A stretch of 64,000 nucleotides of DNA, taken from the NCBI RefSeq assembly GCF_001708305.1, contig NZ_CP016953.1:1011501-1075500 (forward strand), written 5' to 3'. Numbering within the stretch: the first letter of the stretch is position 1; the number at the start of each line of letters is the position of its first letter. The translations under genes were made by a program, and so were the position numbers. The notes beneath the pieces were generated by a model. It was not told the origin of the DNA. It saw only the letters and a program-made list of their open reading frames with translations, and searched no databases. This document shows, piece by piece, positions 33,594-41,988 of the stretch. The stretch comes from Streptococcus himalayensis. GTDB lineage: Bacteria; Bacillota; Bacilli; Lactobacillales; Streptococcaceae.

Positions 33594-35308
33594 TTAGTAA
33601 TTTGTAACCGCTCCATAACGAGGTGTATTAAAAAAGTTCCAAAGTCTTGATTGACTCTGGAACTTTTCTATTTGCAACGGTAAATAAGCCTCTAGAACCT
33701 CCTTTTTTGCGAGTGACTCCTCGTTTGGAAGATGTTCCAGAAGATAAGTCATATATTTCTCTGAATCAAGACCATGCCTCTTAGCTGTCTCCAGTAAACT
33801 CAGAATGATAGCTGTTGACTTGGCTCCCTCAAAACTTTGAGAAAACAACCACCTTCACTTTTGTATTTTTAAGCTCAGGCTGAAAGAGTTCACTGGACTC
33901 TTTCACTCCTACCCATGACCAAGGACTTAATAGCGCGTTCTGCTACATTATTGGATAGAACCAAGCGGCTATCTTGAAGAACTGCCTTGAATAGTTCTTC
34001 ATATTTAAGGCTATACTCTATCGCACGACCAAGTTTTGATCCAGGTAAAATAGATTGATTGCGGCACCAGTCGAAAAACTCATCCATCAAAGGGGCTAAC
34101 TCTGCCTGGCGTTTATGTAGTCGCTCTTCAGTAGAGAGGTCAACCCAGTCATTCTCCAAGGCAAATAGACGGTCGCAATAGGCTAATCCCTTGGCACCCA
34201 AGGAAGTCTTGTCTGCCTTCTTAGGAGTGGCCTCAAAAAAGATCTTCTGACATGAGCCCAACAACCAACTAGCTGAGCTTGTTCTAACTGTCGATAGGCA
34301 CTCAGCGGTTCGCAGTTAACCAAGCTTATCCTCACTTCGTTCCTCAAGCTTGGACTGCTATCGCATAGGCAGAACTAAGGAACTAAAGTTCCAAGTTACT
34401 GCCGTAACATATCACAATGTACATAGCCTGTGTAATCTCCAAGAAACTCCTTCACAACCAAGCCACTCCGCCCTTTATCGTGATGATAAAGAGTGATGCC
34501 CTGTTCTTCATGCTTGCCAGATAAGAAGGTCCAGTAGAAGGTCAACTGGCTATCATTTTCCAAGACCCTATAAGAAGTCTCATCCGCATGGAGAACAGGC
34601 TGTTCTAGTAATTTCTCGTGCAGAAGGTCATAAATCGGCTCGAAATAATACTGACTAGACTTGATGTGCCAGTTGGCGATTTCCTTCCGTGTGATGGGCA
34701 AGACAAGCTTGTTCCAATCCTCTTCCTGGCGGTAGTTGGGGACCTTCAGATTGAACTTCTGATGAATGGTGTGGGCAATAATGGAGGCTGACCCCAAGCT
34801 ATGGGCCAGAGGTGCCTTAGGAACAGGAGCCTTGATAATTTTATCGCTAAGATTGTTCTCGCTACACGCCTGACACTTGTAAGCGTGTTGGACATGGTCA
34901 ATTCGCTTCAATTGTGCAGGAATGAAGACCAACTCTTGCCGTTGGACGGTTGAACCAATTTCTTTCAACTGACCATGACAGTCTGGACAAGTGCAGTCTT
35001 CGCCTTTTAGTTCATGATGAACCATCTCCGGAGTAAACTGACTGAAAACAGCCTGACGAACTCCCTTGGTTTTCTTACGTTGATAGGTAATCGTTTCTGT
35101 GTCACCTGGGTAAGTCAGCGTCTTCTTCAGGAAGTGGTTCTTCTTCAAAGAGACTTAGCTGACCAGTTTGATGCACAACCTTTTCTGATGACTTGCCATA
35201 GAGCTTTTGTGTCAGATAAGCCACCTGTTCACGAAGGAGGGTCAACTCATTGGTCAGGTTATCAATTGTAGAAGCCTGTTGTTTAATAATGGCTAATAAC
35301 TCTTCCAT
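33594..35308 (-). pseudogene. tnpC: IS66 transposase TnpC, multiply disrupted
   Basis: Four pieces of one transposase can be followed. Residues MEELLAIIKQQASTIDN with a leucine-rich N-terminal coiled coil end at 35102. A +1 shift near 35115 (after EEDADLP) leads into the zinc-finger-like CTCPDCHGQLKE...CQAC and the catalytic HADETSYRVL part (to 34396). About 105 bp of hairpin-rich sequence interrupts the frame after GYVHCD. A further shift occurs near 34235 (before FFEATPKKAD). A second short insert of about 55 bp splits LVMGR from LFSQSFEGAKST. The last frame runs out of the element into the target. It is not functional as it stands. Confidence 0.9.
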
Positions 35309-35357
35309 AGTTTTGCCCTCCAGTTTTCTTTATTATACCGAAAAGAAAGCCATGATT

Positions 35358-35708
35358 TCAATAGAAATCACGACTTTTTGTAGATTTTATTTTAGGACTT
35401 ATCGAAAATCCCTTCATCAGCCAGTCTACTTGCTCGGAAGTTAGGGCTTTTACCTCATGTTCATCATTAGGCCAAGTGAGTTTGCCATTTTCAAATCGCT
35501 TGTAAAGCAACCAGAAACCTTGTCCATCCCAGTAAAGAGCTTTGAACCGGTCTTTGCGACCACCACAGAAAAGAAAAACTTGACCAGAAAAGGAATCTAA
35601 TTCAAATTGACGTTTAACAAGATAAGCCAGCGAATCAATCCCCTGTCTCATATCGGTTTTGCCACAAACCAGATAGACCTGCCCTAAATCACTGAGTCGG
35701 ATGCTCAT
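35358..35708 (-). CDS. tnpB: IS66 accessory protein TnpB
   Basis: A 116-residue IS66 Orf2 protein of unknown biochemical role, required for transposition in several IS66 elements. The signature VYLVCGKTDMRQGIDSLA lies near the N-terminus, followed by VFLFCGGRKDRFKALYWDGQGFWLLYKR, both typical of the family. The start at 35708 overlaps the end of tnpA. The frame appears intact, unlike that of tnpC. Confidence 0.9.
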   Translation of the reverse strand: MSIRLSDLGQVYLVCGKTDMRQGIDSLAYLVKRQFELDSFSGQVFLFCGGRKDRFKALYWDGQGFWLLYKRFENGKLTWPNDEHEVKALTSEQVDWLMKGFSISPKIKSTKSRDFY

Positions 35709-35874
35709 AAGCAAGTACCTTATCTAAAATAGTTTCCAGTGTTTCTTGATGAAGAGATTGGAACAAGCTTAGTTCAACTTTTCCAATACGCATTTTCATT
35801 ACCAGATCATTTCTGGATTTATGAGGAAATCGACGAGATTGTGGTGTTTTCAAGGGAACAATAGGTTGTGACAT
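35689..35874 (-). CDS. tnpA: IS66 accessory protein TnpA
   Basis: A short IS66 Orf1-like protein of about 61 residues, starting MSQPIVPLKTPQSRRFPHKS. The frame is open 66 bp further upstream, but the ATG at 35874 gives the family N-terminus. It overlaps tnpB by about 20 bp. It lacks a clear helix-turn-helix and is shorter than many IS66 TnpA proteins, so it may itself be reduced. Confidence 0.72.
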   Translation of the reverse strand: MSQPIVPLKTPQSRRFPHKSRNDLVMKMRIGKVELSLFQSLHQETLETILDKVLAYEHPTQ

Positions 35875-36425
35875 CAAAATAGCCTCCAGTTCTGTTTTCT
35901 GATAACAGTATACTAGAGGCGTGGAAAATATCATAGACACCTCGTTATTGGGCGGTTACAGTAATTTTGCGACTTTCTTAAATGTTTCCTACTTCTTTTT
36001 TTGTCACTGTTCTTTTCATTTACTGAAAAAGTATTCTGTTTGACTTACTTAGCCCACTTCATAGCAAAAAATAAATTTTTATATATGGTAGTAGCTATTT
36101 TTGAAATTAAATGAGTATCACTCTGCTTCAACAGTCCACCGGACTGTGGAAGGTTGGAAATAAGGATTATGGAATAATCTTCAGCGTAACCTTTAGTTTT
36201 ATCTGCGATTTTTAGGACACAAGCTAGGTTAGTTTTATCTATCACCTTCTACAATTCTCAATTGTGGAACCTAGCAGATTTTGATGTTTATAGAGTATGA
36301 ACAGAACTTTTCTATGTTAGACGTATCAAAACAAGTGGATGGCATAAAATAGAATAAATTTTGCGAAGAAATCAGTGGAGCTAATCAACTTTTTCTCTGT
36401 TTATTAAAGGAAGTGAGCAAAATTC

Positions 36426-36469
36426 TTGCAATTTGTTCTCGTAAGAACTAAAATAGTTCTCATGAGAAT
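36426..36469 (+). promoter_or_regulatory. Promoter with two SatR/PefR-type operators, upstream of the HrtBA-like exporter
   Basis: -35 TTGCAA (36426-36431), a 17-bp spacer and -10 TAAAAT (36449-36454). The palindrome GTTCTCGTAAGAAC (36435-36448) fills the spacer, and GTTCTCATGAGAAT (36456-36469) begins 1 bp after the -10. Both match the operators at the satR promoter. A regulator bound here would exclude RNA polymerase. Control by the SatR protein encoded about 14 kb away is inferred from this match. Confidence 0.8.
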
Positions 36470-36582
36470 TAAAAGAGGGAGTAAAAATGTGAAAAATGAT
36501 AAAAATTCTACCTAACATTCCGATTGGAAATAGGGAAGACAAAAGAAAAGTGATACGAATGAACAAATAGAAATGAGGATAT

Positions 36583-37653
36583 ATGTTTTTAGCAATTGAA
36601 GAAATGCGTCAGAGTAAGCTCCGTTATGGCTTGGTTCTGGGGTTATTAGTACTGATAGCCTATCTGGTTTTTTTCCTGACAGGATTGGCCTATGGCTTGA
36701 TGCAACAAAATAGGGCAGCAGTTGATAAATGGCAGGCAGATACAGTCTTGCTCTCATCAGAGGCCAACAAGTTGATGACAGCTTCGCACATTGATAGTCG
36801 CTTAGCAGATGATGTAGTAGCTGATGAGAAGGCGCTCCTCAAGCAACAAGCAGGTGCAGCGTGGGTAAAAAAGGATGCAAGTTCTGACGATAAGGAAAAA
36901 ATTAGTGTATTTGCCATTGAAAAGGGCTCCTTTATAGAACCGAATATCGTAGAAGGGCGTTTGTTTGAAAAGGCACACGAGATCGTCGTTGATAAATCCT
37001 TAGGAGAAAAAGAAGGTTTTGAACTAGGAAAAAGGATTTACCTCTCTGCTTTTGATGAACCTGTGACCATTGTTGGATACACAGATCGTGCAGCCTTTAG
37101 TGTCGCTCCAGTTGTCTATATGGACTTTGACGATTTACCAACAACGAGTAAGGTGCCAAATCAAGCTGATGTTACCTTGATGAGTGCAATGATTGTTCGA
37201 GGGGATGTGACTGCTTATCCAGAAGAATTGGAGAAATTAACGACTGCTGATTTTATCGAACATCTTCCAGGTTATAAGGCGCAAAATGTGACCTTTGCCT
37301 TTATGATTGGTTTTTTGGTTGTGATTGCTGCCATTGTAGTTGCTATCTTCCTCTATGTCTTGACAACGCAAAAAGCACCCATTTTTGGTTTGATGAAGAT
37401 TCAAGGTTTATCAAATGGGTTTATTTCAGCGAGTGTCGTAGCACAGACCTTCTTACTTTCTGGATTTGGTACGCTTCTTGGTCTCGTCTTGACTTATCTG
37501 TCCTCCCTTGCTCTTCCAAGCGCTGTTCCCTTTGAGAATAATTGGCTTTTCTATGGAGGGGTGGGTATTTCCTTAATTTTCTTTGCCTTAATGGGTGCTA
37601 GCTTCTCTGTTCGCTCCATTTTTAAAGTCGATCCATTGCAGAATTTATCCTAG
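36583..37653 (+). CDS. FtsX/MacB-type ABC permease, HrtB-like
   Basis: A 356-residue ABC permease with four membrane segments. One lies at the N-terminus (about 22-44, LVLLIAYLVFFLTGLAYGL-like). A large extracellular domain (about 45-235) follows, then three C-terminal segments (about 240-265, 290-315, 325-345) with the motif ILYVLTTQKAPIFGLMKIQG-like before them. The N-terminal MFLAIEEMRQSKLRYGLVLG resembles HrtB of haem-efflux systems. Start: GAGG about 7 bp upstream. An ATPase gene follows 10 bp later. Haem or porphyrin efflux is inferred from the family and from the shared SatR/PefR-type operators; drug or peptide efflux is possible. Confidence 0.8.
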   Translation: MFLAIEEMRQSKLRYGLVLGLLVLIAYLVFFLTGLAYGLMQQNRAAVDKWQADTVLLSSEANKLMTASHIDSRLADDVVADEKALLKQQAGAAWVKKDASSDDKEKISVFAIEKGSFIEPNIVEGRLFEKAHEIVVDKSLGEKEGFELGKRIYLSAFDEPVTIVGYTDRAAFSVAPVVYMDFDDLPTTSKVPNQADVTLMSAMIVRGDVTAYPEELEKLTTADFIEHLPGYKAQNVTFAFMIGFLVVIAAIVVAIFLYVLTTQKAPIFGLMKIQGLSNGFISASVVAQTFLLSGFGTLLGLVLTYLSSLALPSAVPFENNWLFYGGVGISLIFFALMGASFSVRSIFKVDPLQNLS

Positions 37654-37663
37654 GAGGAAAAAG

Positions 37664-38332
37664 ATGAGTACCTTAGTATTTGAAAACATTAGTAAACAAT
37701 TTCAGGACGGAGAGCAGATGATTACTGCTCTGAAACCAACGAATTTTAGTGTAGAAGCTGGAGAATTTGTAGCGATTATCGGACCATCTGGATCTGGAAA
37801 AAGTACTTTTTTGACCTTGGCAGGTGGTTTGCAAACTCCGTCAGAGGGGCGGATTATCATTAATCAAGCAGATTATTCTGATTTACCAGAAAAGAAACGG
37901 GCCCAGCTTCGTTACCGAGATATTGGTTTTATCCTCCAATCCTCTAATCTGATCCCTTTTTTGACGGTAGAAAAACAGTTGGAATTGGTAGACCGTGTTA
38001 ATAAGCGTCCCAATAAGGAAAAGAGAGAACAATTGCTAGCAGAGTTGGATGTAGCACACTTAAAAACAAAATTTCCCAAGGATTTATCCGGAGGAGAGCG
38101 CCAACGAGTGGCGATTGCCCGCGCTTTATATAATGATCCAGCCTTGATATTAGCAGATGAGCCGACAGCCAGTTTGGATACGGAACGAGCTTTTGAAGTC
38201 GTAGCGCTCCTTGCTAAAGAAAGTAAAGAACGCCATAAATCCATTATCATGGTCACCCACGATCACCGGATGATTGAAGAGTGCGATAAGGTGTATGAAA
38301 TGAAAGACGGTGTTTTAACGCTGGTGCGATAA
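37664..38332 (+). CDS. ABC exporter ATP-binding protein, HrtA/LolD-like
   Basis: A 222-residue cytoplasmic ATPase of the MacB/LolD/HrtA class. Walker A GPSGSGKST lies at about residues 38-46, the Q-loop in FILQSSNLIPF, the signature in DLSGGERQRVAIARAL and Walker B in ALILADEP, followed by TASLD. The ATG at 37664 is preceded by AGGAGG; an upstream open stretch overlaps the permease gene and has no ribosome site. It forms a two-gene operon with the permease and ends in a terminator shared with luxS. Confidence 0.9.
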   Translation: MSTLVFENISKQFQDGEQMITALKPTNFSVEAGEFVAIIGPSGSGKSTFLTLAGGLQTPSEGRIIINQADYSDLPEKKRAQLRYRDIGFILQSSNLIPFLTVEKQLELVDRVNKRPNKEKREQLLAELDVAHLKTKFPKDLSGGERQRVAIARALYNDPALILADEPTASLDTERAFEVVALLAKESKERHKSIIMVTHDHRMIEECDKVYEMKDGVLTLVR

Positions 38333-38342
38333 GAAACTCTAA

Positions 38343-38374
38343 AAAAATCGCTAGAAATCAATCTAGCGATTTTT
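38343..38374. terminator. Bidirectional terminator between the ABC operon and luxS
   Basis: AAAAATCGCTAGA (38343-38355) pairs perfectly with TCTAGCGATTTTT (38362-38374), with A and T runs on both sides. It overlaps the first base of the luxS stop codon and serves both converging genes. Confidence 0.9.
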
Positions 38375-38856
38375 TAGATAACATGACGATCAAATGGGTC
38401 ATCTGAAATTCCTTGTTCTAAAATCAGTTTTGCCCATTCCTTGGCGGAAAACAGGCTGTGATCCTTGTAGTTACCACAGGATTCAATCGTTGTTCCTGGG
38501 ACCTCTTCCCAAGTAGTGGTTGTTGCAATTTCAGAAAGAGCATCTTTGATAACCTGCGCAATTTCAGTTGTCGTGTGTTGTCCCCACATAATCATGTGAA
38601 ATCCTGTCCGGCAACCAAATGGAGAGCAATCAATCATGCCGTCGATCCGGGTACGAATTAATTTTGCAAGTAAGTGTTCAATCGTATGGATCCCAGCAGT
38701 CGGGATGGAGTCCTCGTTGGGCTGTACCAAGCGAATATCGAAATTAGAAATCACATCTCCTTTAGGACCTGTTTCCTCGCCAATCAAACGCACATAAGGG
38801 GCTTTGACAATCGTATGGTCCAATTCAAAACTTTCAACAATAACTTCTTTAGTCAT
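38374..38856 (-). CDS. luxS: S-ribosylhomocysteine lyase LuxS
   Basis: A 160-residue metalloenzyme that cleaves S-ribosylhomocysteine to homocysteine and DPD, the precursor of autoinducer-2, in the activated-methyl cycle. Metal ligands are His57 and His61 in HTIEH and Cys127 in ESCGNY. Catalytic Cys82 is in GCRTGFH. The start at 38856 is set by AAAGGAG; a frame extending 96 bp upstream has no ribosome site. It stands alone and is transcribed leftward, converging on the ABC operon. Confidence 0.97.
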   Translation of the reverse strand: MTKEVIVESFELDHTIVKAPYVRLIGEETGPKGDVISNFDIRLVQPNEDSIPTAGIHTIEHLLAKLIRTRIDGMIDCSPFGCRTGFHMIMWGQHTTTEIAQVIKDALSEIATTTTWEEVPGTTIESCGNYKDHSLFSAKEWAKLILEQGISDDPFDRHVI

Positions 38857-38986
38857 AGAATTCTCCTTTAATTTCCTAAGGGTATTATAGCATAAATTTA
38901 TAAAAAATGCAGGGGACAAATCCCATGACGTAAAAAATGGGAGCGATAACATTTTAAAAATTTAATTTGTGAATTTTTCAATTTTA

Positions 38987-38995
38987 TGATAAAAT
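38987..38995 (+). promoter_or_regulatory. Extended -10 promoter of rny
   Basis: TGATAAAAT (TGn plus TAAAAT) lies about 45 bp before the rny start. A possible -35, TTGTGA, lies about 20 bp upstream. Confidence 0.5.
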
Positions 38996-39040
38996 AGTTA
39001 AGGATTTTTAAATTCATATAACATTTAATGAGGTGAAAGC

Positions 39041-40648
39041 ATGGAAATGATTTTTGCAGTTGTTTTCGCCATCATCATTGGTTTAGCCATTGGATATATC
39101 AGTATTGCAGCCAGAATGAAATCACTCAAAGAAGCTGCAGAACTGACGCTTTTAAATGCTGAACAAGAGGCAACTAATTTACGTGGACAAGCAGAGCGTG
39201 AAGCGGACTTGATTTTAAAAGAAGTTCGTCACGAAAGCAAGTCCCTTAAAAAAGAAGCACTATTAGAGGCAAAAGAAGAAGCCAGAAAATATCGAGAGGA
39301 AGTTGATGCAGAATTTAAGTCTGAACGTCAAGAATTAAAGCAATTGGAGAGCCGCTTGACAGAGCGTGCGACCAGCCTTGATCGTAAAGATGATAATTTA
39401 ACCAACAAAGAAAAAACACTCGATCAGAGAGAACAAAGTATTTCTGATAAGGCGAAAAACCTTGATGAACGCGAGGGCAAGCTGTCAGAGCTCGAAGAGC
39501 AAAAAGCAGCGGAACTAGAGCGCGTCGCCGCTCTTTCGCAACAAGAAGCCAAGGATATCATTCTAACGCAGACAGAAGAGAAATTGACCAAGGAAATTGC
39601 AACGCGGATTCGTGAAGCAGAACAAGAGGTCAAGGAACGTTCGGACAAGTTAGCCAAGGATATCTTGGTACAAGCAATGCAGCGAATTGCTGGAGATTAT
39701 GTAGCAGAGCAGACCAATTCGACGGTGCATCTGCCAGATGATAGCATGAAAGGTCGGATTATTGGTCGTGAAGGCCGAAATATTCGAACCTTTGAGAGTT
39801 TGACAGGGATTGATGTCATTATTGATGACACACCAGAAGTGGTGACCTTGTCGGGATTTGACCCTGTTCGTCGTGAAATTGCACGAATGACGATGGAAAC
39901 GCTGCTGAAGGATGGACGGATTCATCCAGCTCGGATTGAAGAGTTGGTGGAAAAAAATCGTTTGGAAATTGACAATCGTATCCGCGAGTATGGAGAGGCA
40001 GCTGCTTATGAGATTGGTGCTCCAAATCTCCATCCAGATTTGATGAAGATTATGGGACGCCTGCAATTCCGGACGTCATACGGTCAAAATGTCCTCCGTC
40101 ATTCGATTGAGGTGGCCAAACTCTCTGGCATTATTGCAGGAGAATTGGGCGAAAATGTTAATTTAGCCAAGCGTGCAGGCTTCCTGCATGACATTGGAAA
40201 AGCCATTGACCGTGAAGTGGAAGGTAGCCACGTTGAGATTGGAACGGAATTAGCCCGTAAGTACAAGGAACATCCAGTAGTGGTGAACACTATTGCTAGT
40301 CATCATGGAGATGTTGAGCCAGATAGCGTCATTGCTGTCATTGTGGCGGCAGCCGATGCCTTGAGTGCCGCTCGCCCAGGAGCTCGAAGTGAATCCCTTG
40401 AAAGCTACATCAAACGACTCCATGATTTGGAAGAGATTGCCAATAGCTTTGAAGGTGTTAAGACCAGTTTTGCCTTGCAGGCCGGTCGTGAGATTCGGAT
40501 TATGGTTCATCCTGGTCAGATTAAGGATGATAAGATTACCATTTTGGCTCATCAAGTTCGGGAGAAAATTGAGAATAACTTGGATTATCCAGGAAATATC
40601 AAAGTCACTGTTATTCGTGAACTGCGGGCAGTTGATTACGCTAAATAA
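39041..40648 (+). CDS. rny: Ribonuclease Y
   Basis: A 535-residue membrane-anchored endoribonuclease that starts mRNA decay in Firmicutes. An N-terminal membrane helix (about 3-25) is followed by a long charged coiled coil (about 30-210) and a KH domain around [26 protein letters not shown]. The HD catalytic domain has [11 protein letters not shown] and, further on, ASHHGD. Length and order match the family exactly. The start follows GAGGTG. It is monocistronic, with its own promoter and terminator. Confidence 0.97.
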   Translation: MEMIFAVVFAIIIGLAIGYISIAARMKSLKEAAELTLLNAEQEATNLRGQAEREADLILKEVRHESKSLKKEALLEAKEEARKYREEVDAEFKSERQELKQLESRLTERATSLDRKDDNLTNKEKTLDQREQSISDKAKNLDEREGKLSELEEQKAAELERVAALSQQEAKDIILTQTEEKLTKEIATRIREAEQEVKERSDKLAKDILVQAMQRIAGDYVAEQTNSTVHLPDDSMKGRIIGREGRNIRTFESLTGIDVIIDDTPEVVTLSGFDPVRREIARMTMETLLKDGRIHPARIEELVEKNRLEIDNRIREYGEAAAYEIGAPNLHPDLMKIMGRLQFRTSYGQNVLRHSIEVAKLSGIIAGELGENVNLAKRAGFLHDIGKAIDREVEGSHVEIGTELARKYKEHPVVVNTIASHHGDVEPDSVIAVIVAAADALSAARPGARSESLESYIKRLHDLEEIANSFEGVKTSFALQAGREIRIMVHPGQIKDDKITILAHQVREKIENNLDYPGNIKVTVIRELRAVDYAK

Positions 40649-40655
40649 AAAAGAG

Positions 40656-40687
40656 AAGAGGTTGGGTTATCAGATCCCAGCCCTTTT
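40656..40687 (+). terminator. Terminator after rny
   Basis: GGTTGGG pairs with CCCAGCC (one G-T pair) around a short loop, followed by CTTTTC. The following 180 bp up to the gmk promoter show no gene. Confidence 0.7.
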
Positions 40688-40867
40688 CATTTGTAGGGAG
40701 AAATTATCCTGAGTGCCGGTTTGCTAGGAGAGATAGTGGATGCTTCAAAAGGCTGATTTTTTGGCATTTAAAAGCTATTTGCATGTTCTATATTAGAGTG
40801 ATAATCTGGAAAATTGGGATGGCTTCTGCTCTCTTAGTCATTTCTTGTTTCCTCAAAGAAAAAAGAG

Positions 40868-41544
<677 letters not shown>

Positions 41545-41560
41545 AAAATAGGTAAGAGAT

Positions 41561-41875
41561 ATGATGTTAAAACCTTCTATTGACACTTTGTTAGACAAGG
41601 TGCCATCAAAGTATTCATTGGTTATCTTGGAAGCCAAACGAGCGCATGAGTTAGAAGCTGGGGCTAAGCCAACTCAGGAATTCAAATCCATTAAATCAAC
41701 CTTGCGTGCGTTGGAAGAAATTGAATCAGGAAATGTTGTGATTCATCCAGATCCAGAAGCCAAGCGTGAGGCTGTTCGTCGCCGTGCAGAAGAAGAGCGC
41801 CGTCGTCAAGAAGAAGAAGAGCGCAAGATTAAAGAACAAATTGCCAAAGAAAAAGAAGAAGGCGAAAAAATTTAA
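41561..41875 (+). CDS. rpoZ: RNA polymerase omega subunit
   Basis: A 104-residue RNA polymerase assembly subunit. The N-terminus carries the conserved [27 protein letters not shown] followed by a second helix ([12 protein letters not shown]). The last third is highly charged ([21 protein letters not shown]), typical of streptococcal omega. Two adjacent ATG codons (41561 and 41564) are both possible. It follows gmk by 16 bp and precedes priA by about 110 bp. Confidence 0.95.
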   Translation: MMLKPSIDTLLDKVPSKYSLVILEAKRAHELEAGAKPTQEFKSIKSTLRALEEIESGNVVIHPDPEAKREAVRRRAEEERRRQEEEERKIKEQIAKEKEEGEKI

Positions 41876-41988
41876 GCTAGTTTTAGCCAAGACAGGTACT
41901 TAGAGGAGTGAGGGGGAACAAAAATGACTGATTTTTGCGTTCTTTTCACTCTTTTTCTATTGTTGCTAGTAGAATAGGAGGTGAAGAA

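Larger units (their letters stand above)
33604..35959 (-). mobile_element. IS66-family insertion sequence with perfect 8-bp target duplication
   Basis: Terminal inverted repeats GTAACCGCTCCATAACGAGG (left) and GTAACCGCCCAATAACGAGG (right, opposite strand) differ at two positions over 23 bp. The 8-bp direct repeat AGTAATTT flanks both ends (33596-33603 and 35960-35967), the length usual for IS66. The 2356-bp element carries leftward tnpA, tnpB and a broken tnpC, so it cannot move on its own unless a helper is present. The exact duplication indicates a fairly recent insertion, despite the decay of tnpC. Confidence 0.93.
33574..36118. repeat. Type B small element (copy 2), interrupted by IS66
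   Basis: Ends ATACTGAATAAAAATCAAAG (33574) and AAATTAAATGAGTAT (ending 36118) match the type B copy at 26226-26472. Removing the IS66 element and one target duplicate leaves about 181 bp. It lies inside the type A element, with TA at both joints, in keeping with insertion into a TA dinucleotide. Confidence 0.66.
33542..36298. repeat. Type A RUP-like element, split by nested insertions
   Basis: The left end ATACTCGTCAACAATCAAAA continues to TCTGACGTCGTT at 33572. The rest of the element, including TTTTAGGACACAAGCTA at 36210-36226 and the right end AGATTTTGATGTTTATAGAGTAT, resumes at 36119 and ends at 36298. Joining the halves gives about 212 bp, close to the 203-bp intact copy at 49334-49536. 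The gap is filled by a type B element that itself contains an IS66 copy. TIR sequence and size resemble pneumococcal RUP elements. Confidence 0.72.

Noticed and set aside
33542..36298. Repeat-rich region as a CRISPR array
   Set aside because: There are no regularly spaced direct repeats or cas genes; the repeats are inverted ends of nested elements.
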